Assembly (NCBI GenBank): GCA_002691205.1
Contig: NZHD01000089.1
Coordinates: 29,010 to 93,009, forward strand
DNA from: Deltaproteobacteria bacterium
Lineage (GTDB): Bacteria > Myxococcota_A > UBA9160 > UBA4427
Direction: 5' to 3'
Length of the DNA stretch: 64,000 nucleotides
Part shown: positions 46,891-55,200 of the stretch, one piece after another
Position numbering within the stretch: position 1 is the stretch's first letter
Layout: each line of letters begins with the position of its first letter
The notes under the pieces: generated by a model
The model's database searches: none
Told to the model about the DNA's origin: nothing
What the model saw: only the letters and a program-made list of their open reading frames with translations
Position numbers and translations under genes: made by a program

Positions 46891-47892
46891 GTGGCATTGA
46901 ATCTTTTGGGAGTGGGACATTTTCATCCTCCGAACGAGATTACCAACTCCTTTTTGGAGTCTCTCGACATCGGGACCAACGACGAATGGATCATGGAGAG
47001 AGTGGGAATTCGGTCTCGACGTACGACCCTTCCTCTGGATTACATCACGCAGACGCGTAACCTCGATGCTCGAGAAGCACCGAAGGCTGCTGAGTTCAGC
47101 AATGCTCATTTGGGCGCAGAAGCGGCCCGAATGGCGCTTGCTCGAGCAGGCATTTCAGCCTCCGACGTCGGTTTAGTTGTGGGAGGGACATGTGCTCCGG
47201 ATACGGTTTCTCCGGCCGAGTCCTGCAATGTGTCGCGACTGCTTGAGATTGAGGCGGCTTCATTAGACGTGAACTCGGCCTGCACGAGTTTTCTGGCCGG
47301 GATGCGAGTTGTTTCCATGATGCGTGAGGAGGCGCTTCCGGATTATATTTTAGTCGTGGCCATGGAGTCGATGACGTCGACTGTGGATTACACGGATCGT
47401 AGAGCTGCAGTGCTTTGGGGCGATGCGGGCTATGCAGCCGTTCTTTCCCCGCGTCATAAGGGCCGCGCTCAAATCGTCGATACATTTCTCGAATCCAGCC
47501 CAGCGGGTGCCGATAAGGTGACTGTGGATCGTCAGGGCTTTTTTGAGCAAGAAGGCCGAACCGTTCAGATGTTTGCGATTAAGAAGACAGGCCTTTGTTT
47601 TAATCGAATTAAAGCCTTCCGAGAAGATTCTGACAGACCTCTCCATTTCATCGGCCACCAAGCGAATCTGCGCATGCTTGAAACAGTTTGTAGGCGGTGT
47701 GAGATATCGCCCGAGTACCACCACTCAAACGTAGAGTGGTTTGGGAATACAGGTGCGGCTAGTTCGGGAACGGTCCTGTCCCAAAATTGGGAAAAGTGGC
47801 GCGACGGAGACGACTTGGCGGTCATTGGAGTTGGATCAGGTTTGACTTGGTCTTCTTATTTGGCACGGTTTGGCGCAGCGGATGAGGCATGA
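46891..47892 (+). CDS. Ketoacyl-ACP synthase III-like (FabH family)
   Basis: This 333-residue thiolase-fold protein has the ketosynthase III triad: Cys131 in V-N-S-A-C-T-S-F, His256 in F-I-G-H-Q-A-N and Asn286 in F-G-N-T-G-A-A-S-S-G. The start motif D-E-W-I-M-E-R-V-G-I-R-S-R is FabH-like. An insertion of about 20 residues (P-L-D-Y-I-T-Q-T-R-N-L-D-A) follows it, which ordinary FabH lacks. It should condense an acyl starter with malonyl-ACP. It opens the cluster, and its stop overlaps the fabA-like ATG (ATGA). Starter choice is unknown. Confidence 0.87.
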   Translation: MALNLLGVGHFHPPNEITNSFLESLDIGTNDEWIMERVGIRSRRTTLPLDYITQTRNLDAREAPKAAEFSNAHLGAEAARMALARAGISASDVGLVVGGTCAPDTVSPAESCNVSRLLEIEAASLDVNSACTSFLAGMRVVSMMREEALPDYILVVAMESMTSTVDYTDRRAAVLWGDAGYAAVLSPRHKGRAQIVDTFLESSPAGADKVTVDRQGFFEQEGRTVQMFAIKKTGLCFNRIKAFREDSDRPLHFIGHQANLRMLETVCRRCEISPEYHHSNVEWFGNTGAASSGTVLSQNWEKWRDGDDLAVIGVGSGLTWSSYLARFGAADEA

Positions 47893-48482
47893 TTAGTTAC
47901 GAAGAGTTTAAATCTAGAGATCACTTCAAAAAGGAAGAAGTCCTCGCGTTTGCATATGGGCGCCTCATTGAGGATGCGCCGGCTGATCAGACGGCTCGAC
48001 TGCCTACGCCGCCGATGTTGATGATTGATCGAGTGCTCGAGATTTCGGCGCGTAAAAGCCGCGGGCGTATTGTGGCCGAGCGGGACGTGAATTTGGATGA
48101 CTGGTTTTTCCAATGCCATTTCCAGGGCGACCCGGTTCAGCCTGGATGCCTTGGTTTGGACGGGATTTGGCAACTCCTGGGTTTTTACTGCAATTGGAGG
48201 GGTGGACTCGGAACGGGTCGAGCCCTGGGTTGTGGAGAGGTAGAGTTTTTTGGGCAGATTCGGCCTCATGACTCGGTCATTCGATATGAGGTCGATGTCA
48301 AGCGCTATGCGGAAATCGCGCACGCCGGGGCGTGTATGGTGATCGGGGACGCTCGATTGTTTGTGGACGGTGAGGAGATCTATACCGTGGAAGGGGCTCG
48401 AGTAGGTCTTTTTAAAGACATCGACTATCCGGACTATCCTCGTCTCTCGAAAAATTCCAAGGGCGGGAGGATGGAACGTTGA
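47889..48482 (+). CDS. 3-hydroxydecanoyl-ACP dehydratase/isomerase-like (FabA family)
   Basis: FabA dehydrates 3-hydroxyacyl-ACP and can move the double bond, the branch point to unsaturated fatty acids. The 197-residue protein has the hot-dog fold signature W-F-F-Q-C-H-F-Q-G-D-P-V-Q-P-G-C-L-G-L-D with active-site His77 and Asp91, the FabA (not FabZ) pairing, then W-Q-L-L-G-F-Y. A 30-residue N-terminal extension makes it longer than E. coli FabA (172). It overlaps both neighbours by four bases, and fabG begins on TTG. It is followed in the same cluster by a second dehydratase (FabZ type). Confidence 0.88.
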   Translation: MISYEEFKSRDHFKKEEVLAFAYGRLIEDAPADQTARLPTPPMLMIDRVLEISARKSRGRIVAERDVNLDDWFFQCHFQGDPVQPGCLGLDGIWQLLGFYCNWRGGLGTGRALGCGEVEFFGQIRPHDSVIRYEVDVKRYAEIAHAGACMVIGDARLFVDGEEIYTVEGARVGLFKDIDYPDYPRLSKNSKGGRMER

Positions 48483-49207
48483 GTGAAGCGCCCGTAGCTT
48501 TAGTAACCGGGGCGGCCACAGGGATTGGGGCCGCTTGTGCAAAACGTTTGGCCTCTGAAGGGTATCGTGTGGGCCTCCATTATCGATCGAGCGTAGAGAA
48601 AGCCCAGAAGCTTCTTGAAGAGCTGCCGGGTTCTTTTGGGCTCAAGGCAGACCTCACTCAAGAGGCGGAAGTGGACGCACTTATTAAGGCCATCAAAGCA
48701 GGTCCGGGCCGGGTGGATGTTCTTGTGAACAATGCCGGCTACAACGTCAATGCACCCATGTTAACCATGAGTCTTGATCAGTATGACTCTGTGGCGGCGG
48801 TGGCTCGGGGGACTTGGTATCTCTCAAAGATGGTCTTACGACGTTTTATGTTTCGAAGAGGCGCTGGGCGAATTATCAATATTTCCAGCGTGGTGGGACA
48901 TACCGGGAACCCCGGTCAAGTGCCCTATACGATGGTGAAGGCGGGTCTTGATGCATTCACGAAGTCACTTTCTCAGGAACTGACGGGCAAAGATATTCTC
49001 GTGAACTCAGTCGCGCCTGGTTTTATTGCTACGGATATGACCGAGGTTCTTCCGGACGAGATTAAAGAGACCATTGTCGCCAAGGTGCCTCAAGGCCGGA
49101 TGGGCACGGCGGAGGAAGTGGCGGATGTCGTCGCTTTTTTGTCGACCCGAGCAAGTTATATCAATGGCACGGTAATTCATGTCAATGGAGGCATGTACGG
49201 TGGCTGA
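48479..49207 (+). CDS. 3-oxoacyl-ACP reductase (FabG family)
   Basis: FabG-type short-chain dehydrogenases reduce 3-ketoacyl-ACP with NADPH. The 242-residue product has the cofactor loop T-G-A-A-T-G-I-G near residue 8, N-N-A-G-Y-N-V near residue 85, the catalytic serine in I-N-I-S-S-V-V-G and the Y-T-M-V-K tetrad near residue 150. The start is TTG in a TTGA overlap with the FabA stop. The fabZ-like gene begins eight bases before its stop. All active residues are intact, so the reductase should work in the chain-building cycle of this cluster. Confidence 0.88.
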   Translation: MSEAPVALVTGAATGIGAACAKRLASEGYRVGLHYRSSVEKAQKLLEELPGSFGLKADLTQEAEVDALIKAIKAGPGRVDVLVNNAGYNVNAPMLTMSLDQYDSVAAVARGTWYLSKMVLRRFMFRRGAGRIINISSVVGHTGNPGQVPYTMVKAGLDAFTKSLSQELTGKDILVNSVAPGFIATDMTEVLPDEIKETIVAKVPQGRMGTAEEVADVVAFLSTRASYINGTVIHVNGGMYGG

Positions 49208-49682
49208 TGGAAGCGAAGAAGCGGTGGGCCGGGTTTTGACGCCCGAAGAAGTTTTGGCCTTGGTGCCTCAGCAAGAGCCTTTTCGATTTATCGATGAGAT
49301 TCATGAACTGGACCACGAGCACATTGTTGCGAGTTATGTTTTTTCTGAAGACGCTGATTTCTATCGCGGTCATTTTCCAGGTCGACCGATTACGCCCGGA
49401 GTGATTCTTGTGGAGACTATGGCGCAGGCGGGCGTGGTTGCTTTTGGTATCTATCTCTACGCGCTCAAATTTAGCCCGGAAGAAGTTGAAAAGATGCTGA
49501 CGATCTTTACAGATGCGAATGTTGATTTCTCTGGAGAGGTTCGACCCGGAGACCGAGTCACGACAACAGGTCGAGTTAAATTCTTCCGACGGAAAAAATT
49601 ACGGGCCCAGGTTGAAATGTGTCTCGACGACGGCACGGTGGTTTGTTCTGGAGAGCTGTCTGGCATGGGAGTCTCCCGATGA
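49200..49682 (+). CDS. 3-hydroxyacyl-ACP dehydratase (FabZ family)
   Basis: The 160-residue hot-dog protein has the FabZ active-site strand G-H-F-P-G-R-P-I-T-P-G-V with His58 and the catalytic glutamate in L-V-E-T-M-A-Q-A (Glu72). It dehydrates 3-hydroxyacyl-ACP without FabA's isomerase use of Asp. I start it at GTG 49200, seven bases after GGAGG, rather than at 49179 inside fabG. The stop overlaps the fabF ATG (ATGA). Having FabA and FabZ types side by side suggests separate roles at different chain lengths. Confidence 0.86.
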   Translation: MADGSEEAVGRVLTPEEVLALVPQQEPFRFIDEIHELDHEHIVASYVFSEDADFYRGHFPGRPITPGVILVETMAQAGVVAFGIYLYALKFSPEEVEKMLTIFTDANVDFSGEVRPGDRVTTTGRVKFFRRKKLRAQVEMCLDDGTVVCSGELSGMGVSR

Positions 49683-50956
49683 CGCGAAAAGTAGTGATCA
49701 CGGGCTTGGGCGTCGTGGCGCCGAATGCGAGCAACGCTGTCGACTTTGAGGCCGCGATTCGAAAGGGTCAATCGGGAATTCGTCATGTTGAGGCGATGGC
49801 CACGAGCAAGTTCGGATGCAGGGTCGGGGGCGTTCCACAGGGGATCGATGCGTTGGTGGCGGCCGAATTTCCTGAAGATGAATTGTTGGCGATGAATATG
49901 AGCCATCGATACGCCAGTTTGGCGAGCTTGGAAGCCTGGCTTGACGCGGGGCTGCCTCGGCCAGATCGCGAAGACCCCTCCGTGGATTGGGACTCCGGCG
50001 CGATTTTAGGAACCGGAATTGGGGGTATGGATACTACGGGGGAGAAGGTCATTCCTCTGACGGACGCCGGGAAGGTGAGACGTCTGGGTTCCACCGCCGT
50101 GGAGCAGGTCATGGCGAGCGGAATTTCGGCCCGTATTTCGGGCCAATTCGCTCTTGGAAACCAGGTGACCACCAATTCGAGTGCCTGCAGTACCGGGGCT
50201 GAGGCGATTGCGATGGGTCTTGAGCGGATCCGTTCAGGCCGCGCCGAGCGTATGATTTGCGGCGGTGCGGAGGCTGCAAGTCACTATATTTGGGCCGGTT
50301 TTGACGCTATGAGGGTTCTCAATCGGGGCTCAAACGAGGAGCCCGAGAAGGCTTCTCGGCCCATGAGTGCGTCGGCGGGTGGCTTTGTTCCGGGCGCTGG
50401 AGCGGGCGTTTTGGTGCTCGAGAGCGAGGAATCCGCTCTGGCCCGCGGAGCCCGAATTTACGCTGAGATTAAGGGTCAGGGACTCAATTGTGGAGGCCAT
50501 CGGGAGGGTGGGAGCATGACCGCCCCTAATCCGGATGGGGTGAGACGCTGTATTGGGATGGCCTTAGCGGATGCTGGGATCTCGCCCGACCAAGTGGATG
50601 CCATTAATGGCCATTTGACGGCCACTGGGGCTGATCCTCGCGAGATCGGCTCTTGGGCGGCGGCCCTGGGTCGGGGCCCGGGAGAACTCCCGCCCATCAC
50701 CTCGACGAAGTCCATGGTGGGGCATACTCTGGGGGCAGCAGGTGCCATTGAGAGTGTGGCGTGTATCTTGATGCTGAAAGGTGGATTTGTACATCCTTCA
50801 ATAAATTGTGAGGATGTCCACCCGGAAATTGAACAACATAGGGATTCGATTCCTCACACTCTCCGTGAGATGCCGGAGATGAAGACGATCGTAAAGGCAG
50901 GTTTTGGGTTCGGAGACGTGAACGTTTGCCTGGTTTTTGAAAAGTGGGAAGCTTAA
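49679..50956 (+). CDS. Ketoacyl-ACP synthase II-like (FabF family), divergent
   Basis: The 425-residue elongating ketosynthase has Cys170 in N-S-S-A-C-S-T-G-A-E and two histidines, H312 in I-N-G-H-L-T-A-T-G-A-D and H349 in M-V-G-H-T-L-G-A-A-G. In typical FabF the first histidine motif is H-G-T-S-T; here H-L-T-A-T resembles ketosynthases of the aryl-polyene and Bacteroidota FabB/F branch. ATG 49679 overlaps the fabZ stop; the longer frame from 49619 is rejected. It is followed by a gap of 89 bases and the ACP gene. The partner ACP and the reading of the motif suggest a specialised acyl product. Confidence 0.87.
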   Translation: MTRKVVITGLGVVAPNASNAVDFEAAIRKGQSGIRHVEAMATSKFGCRVGGVPQGIDALVAAEFPEDELLAMNMSHRYASLASLEAWLDAGLPRPDREDPSVDWDSGAILGTGIGGMDTTGEKVIPLTDAGKVRRLGSTAVEQVMASGISARISGQFALGNQVTTNSSACSTGAEAIAMGLERIRSGRAERMICGGAEAASHYIWAGFDAMRVLNRGSNEEPEKASRPMSASAGGFVPGAGAGVLVLESEESALARGARIYAEIKGQGLNCGGHREGGSMTAPNPDGVRRCIGMALADAGISPDQVDAINGHLTATGADPREIGSWAAALGRGPGELPPITSTKSMVGHTLGAAGAIESVACILMLKGGFVHPSINCEDVHPEIEQHRDSIPHTLREMPEMKTIVKAGFGFGDVNVCLVFEKWEA

Positions 50957-51045
50957 ATACGCGTTCATCAGGACTCACGCAGTGAGGTAAGGGTGGGCGC
51001 TTCTTTAAAACGGACGTAAGAAGAAAGTCGAAGGAGAAATAAGAG

Positions 51046-51294
51046 ATGGAGCAGTCCGAAATCATGGGCAACGTCGTCAAGATTCTCACTCCATGGGTGA
51101 AGAACGAAGACGCACTCCAGTCGGTTTCCATGGAGACCAGCATTCTGGATGATCTGAAGGTAAATTCAGCTCGGTTGGTTGATGTGGTGATCGCATTTGA
51201 AGACGAATTCGATATTGAGATCGAAGACGAAGATGTGGACTCGGTCAACTCGGTGGGTGACGCGGTGACATTGATCTCATCTAAATTGGATTGA
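51046..51294 (+). CDS. Acyl carrier protein, divergent
   Basis: The 82-residue acidic helical protein has the carrier layout with the phosphopantetheine serine in D-L-K-V-N-S-A-R-L (Ser41), where the usual D-S-L is N-S-A. The following helix, V-V-I-A-F-E-D-E-F-D-I-E-I, is typical of ACP. AAGGAG precedes the ATG. Its place directly after the FabF-like ketosynthase and before the acyltransferase suggests it is the dedicated carrier of this cluster rather than the housekeeping AcpP, which normally keeps D-S-L. Confidence 0.88.
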   Translation: MEQSEIMGNVVKILTPWVKNEDALQSVSMETSILDDLKVNSARLVDVVIAFEDEFDIEIEDEDVDSVNSVGDAVTLISSKLD

Positions 51295-51334
51295 TTCACT
51301 GGCGGCCACTTAGCCGCTCACGGGTATAGAGTTC

Positions 51335-52162
51335 GTGATGGCTAATCGATCCGCAGAAACAGGTCACGGAGCCAATCAGATCACTCAAATCCATCGACGC
51401 CAACGATGGATGGGCTGGTTGGTGGCCCCTATTTGGGTTCCCTTAGCTGCGTTTTGGCTTTCCCGTCGTCTGGCTTATCGGGTCCATGATCTGGTAAAGA
51501 TTCGACAGACCTATCGAGAGTTACGTCAAGAGTCGAACGCGCCTCTATTGGTGTGTGCCAATCACCTTACCCTCATTGACTCCTTTTTAATTGCTCTCGC
51601 TCTCTCTGGAAGTTTTCGATACCTGGTCGATTTTGATTCCTTGCCTTGGAACGTCCCCGAGGAATCAAACTTCGCCAATACTTCTTTGAATCGGATTTTG
51701 GCCTACCTGGGCAAATGTGTTCCCATTCGTCGAGGGGGAACGCGTGAGGATGTGGCCTATGTCCTCAATCGAGTCATTTACCTTTTACAGCGGGGCGAAG
51801 TGGCCCTGGTGTTTCCGGAAGGCGGTCGCTCGCGAGTGGGCCGAATTGAGGCGACCGGCGCGGGCTGGGGAGTCGGGCGTATCGTGAGCGCTGTAGAGGG
51901 TTGTCGTGTGCTTTGCGTCTACATGCGAGGCGAGCATCAGGAGACCTACAGCGATTGGCCCATTGATGGCGAGCGCTTTCATGTTTCGTTGGCGTGTATT
52001 GAACCCAAATCTGAGTCTCGAGGAGTCCGTGGGACTCGAGACCTGTCGAATCAGATCATTTCAAAGCTATCAGAACTCGAGGCTGAATATTTTTCGCGGA
52101 GAAAAGTGAACCCTTCGACGCCTGAGACCACGAAGCCAGGGGCCAAGGGCGATCTCGTTTAG
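51335..52162 (+). CDS. Lysophospholipid / 1-acylglycerol-3-phosphate acyltransferase (PlsC family)
   Basis: The 275-residue membrane-associated acyltransferase has the four family blocks: N-H-L-T-L-I-D-S near residue 68 (N-H-x4-D), R-R-G-G-T near residue 130, the E-G-x-R-type F-P-E-G-G-R-S near residue 163 and a later hydrophobic block. A membrane segment (W-L-V-A-P-I-W-V-P-L-A-A-F) is near the N terminus. The start is GTG at 51335, 41 bases after the ACP stop. It could move the chain from ACP to glycerol-phosphate or another lipid acceptor, making it the release step of the cluster. Confidence 0.84.
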   Translation: MMANRSAETGHGANQITQIHRRQRWMGWLVAPIWVPLAAFWLSRRLAYRVHDLVKIRQTYRELRQESNAPLLVCANHLTLIDSFLIALALSGSFRYLVDFDSLPWNVPEESNFANTSLNRILAYLGKCVPIRRGGTREDVAYVLNRVIYLLQRGEVALVFPEGGRSRVGRIEATGAGWGVGRIVSAVEGCRVLCVYMRGEHQETYSDWPIDGERFHVSLACIEPKSESRGVRGTRDLSNQIISKLSELEAEYFSRRKVNPSTPETTKPGAKGDLV

Positions 52163-52242
52163 ATCTAAATGCTGGGTTGGGCTCGTGAAGATTTGGGTTC
52201 CGTCAGAGTCCGTCGTATCATGACGATGACTGGAGGAAAAAA

Positions 52243-55200
52243 TTGAGCAGCGAAAGGGTCATCCGCCGTCTAGCGATGGTAAACCGGGGCGAGGCGGCGA
52301 TGCGTTGCATTCGCGCCGTGAAGTCTTTACGCGCGCTTGAGCAGAGTGAAATGCAAGTCGTCGCGCTCTACACAGAGGGCGATTCGGATGCTCCATTCGT
52401 GAGGCATGCTGATCGTGCTCTCGAGATTGCCAGCGAAGGCGGAGCCGTTGCGGCGTACCTAGATCACGATCGCTTGGTAGAAGTCTTGCGAGACTGTGGT
52501 GCAGATGCTGTTTGGCCCGGTTGGGGTTTTGTCGCTGAGGATCCGGCTTTCGTTGAACGTTTAGCGGCCGAAGGCATCACTTTTTTGGGCCCGACCCCGG
52601 ACGCGATGCGAGCGCTCGGAGACAAGATCACTTCAAAAGAATTGGCCGAGCAAGCGGGCGTTCCAGTTACAGCCTGGAGCGAAGGCCCTTTGTCAGATGC
52701 ATCGGCCGCTCGGCATCATGCTGAAAAGATTGGCTATCCGGTCATCCTCAAGGCCACGGCCGGCGGCGGGGGCCGTGGCATTCGAGTGGTGATGACTGAG
52801 TCTGAGATTAACGATGCGTTTAGGTCAGCGGAATCCGAAGCTCTGGGTGCTTTTGGGAACGGGACGCTTTTCTGCGAGAAGTTGGTCACGGGCGGTCGTC
52901 ATATCGAAGTTCAGATCGCAGCCGATGAGCATGGACATGTTGTGGCTTTTGGATGTCGAGATTGTTCAGTTCAGCGGCGTCATCAGAAGGTGCTAGAAGA
53001 AGCGCCTCCGCCGTGGCTCGATCAAAGCGTGCGGGAAGAGCTTCAAAACGCTGCAGTGCGTATGGCGAAATTTGTAAACTATCGAGGTCTGGGAACGGTT
53101 GAGTTCTTGGTTGACGGCGATGCCTTCTTCTTTCTTGAAGTGAATCCTCGCCTCCAGGTGGAGCACGGAATTACCGAAGAGATCACAGGCTTTGATCTTG
53201 TTCAACTTCAGATTCGAATTGCCCGCGGCGAGTCACTTGAAGGTCTAGAGGTACGCGAGCATGGCGTAGCCATTGAGGCGAGAGTCTGTGCAGAGGATCC
53301 GGACGCCAACTTTTTGCCCGCGCCAGGAAGGATTGTACGTTTTGATCCAGCGCTGGGTCCTCGTGTGCGGATTGATTCGGGGGTCACAGTAGGAACCTCT
53401 GTTTCGCCCGACTTCGATTCACTGATCGCGAAGGTGATCGCAACGGGGCGCAATCGAGCAGAGGCCATTGCTCGTTTAGAATATGCGCTGCGTGACTTTG
53501 AATTAGTGGTCGATGGTGGAGCGACCAACAAGGGGTACTTACTGGAGCTTCTGGGGACGGAGGCTTACAACACGGGTCCCGTAGATACGACTTGGTTGGA
53601 CCGCTGGAATGAGCAGCGAACGGTGACTCGAGAGGGGGCCGAATCCCAAGAGCAGGATTCATTTGTAGCGGCTGCGATTCTGGCTTATCAGGATAGTCGG
53701 CGTGTCGCTCGCGATTCCTTTTACAGTGATACGGCCGCTCTTTCCCGTGAAAGAATTCCGTTGAGCCAGGGCCAACAAATCGACCTCACCTACGAGGGAG
53801 AAAGTTATCGGCTCCTGGTTTATGCGATTGGTTCATGGGGGTATCGCGTTCATCTCGACGGACGCGTCGTCCGGGCCCTGATGCGCGAGGAAGGCTCTTA
53901 TCGCGCAAGATTGGTCATCGATGAGCGAGTTCGCAGGATCGTCTACGACTCGTCCGAGCTAGGTTTGCGGCTTGAAGTGGATGGACATCCTTACCGTTAC
54001 GGTTTGCAGACGGCCGGTCAGGTTCGATCAGGAGCCCCCGGAATGGTCGTGGCCATTCAGGTGACGGAAGGCGATCACGTGGAGGCCGGACAGGGGCTTG
54101 GGCTTCTTGAAGCGATGAAGATGGAGATTGGATTTCAGGCCCCAGTTTCTGGCACGGTGAGTGAGGTCCTGGTCAGGGCGGGTCAGCAAGTCGCGGCAAG
54201 CGAGATTCTCATTGTGATTGACCCGGCCTCTGACGACGACGTGGCAACTGAATCGAAAGTGCGGGTGAGTCTTCCTTCTCAAGACGATCCGCTTGGATTG
54301 CTTTTTTCAGTGGGTGAAGACGGTGAATTGCAGTCTCCTGATTTGGAGGCGGCGAATCGCGCAGACCTTCATGAGCGACGAGCGGCTATGGATGCGGTTC
54401 GGGACGAGATTCGCCGTGTGATTCTGGGTTTCGATACGAACCCTGATCGTGCGGCCAAGCTGGTGGATTTCTTAGAAGCCCCTCTTGAAGAAGGTCTTTC
54501 AGAAACTTTCTTATATGAGATGGCTGAGATTCGACATGAGATCTCAACCTTCGTTGAGATCGAACAACTGTTCATTCGTGCTCCTCGAGCTTCCGTTTCG
54601 GGAGAACTGGGTCCCTCAAACGACGCTCGGCTCCGTATGTATGTACGTCGCATTCGAGCGGCGGGCGCAGGGATTGCGGATGAATTCTTAGAGCTAGTGA
54701 CCCAGGCCCTTGTTCATTACGGAGTGACATCTCTTGACCCGGGAGATGCTTTGGAAAGGGCCGTGCTTCGGCTTCTCTCCGCGCAGCGAGAACCCGTTTT
54801 GCGACATCGTTTGTTGCTTGGCGTCGTTCGTCGTGTGACGGCCTTGGCCGCGGCTGGCCTCGACTTGAGTGGAGACTCGCCCCTTGATCGTGTGCTCGGG
54901 GATTTGTCTCGTTTGCGCCCTCAAGTGGGTCATGCGCTTGCCGATGCAGCCATCGAGGCGAGTTACATTATTTATTTACAGCCAGGCATCGAGGCTCGCG
55001 CCGCAAGAACTTCACGTACGGTTGAGAGTTGGCTCGCTAAGGCGGAAACACAACTGACGCCGCCGCCTGTGGAAGTTCTTTTGGAAGTGGCCGCGGCCCC
55101 GCGTCGTGTGTTTGATCGCGTGGGTCACTGGATTTCGGGCAAGGATTCCTTGCGATCCGAAATTGCCTTGGCGGCGCATACTCAGCGCAGGTACGCCCCT

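Noticed and set aside
46600..47109. 169-codon minus-strand frame before the ketosynthase III gene
   Set aside because: Its second half is antisense to the ketosynthase; no family features.
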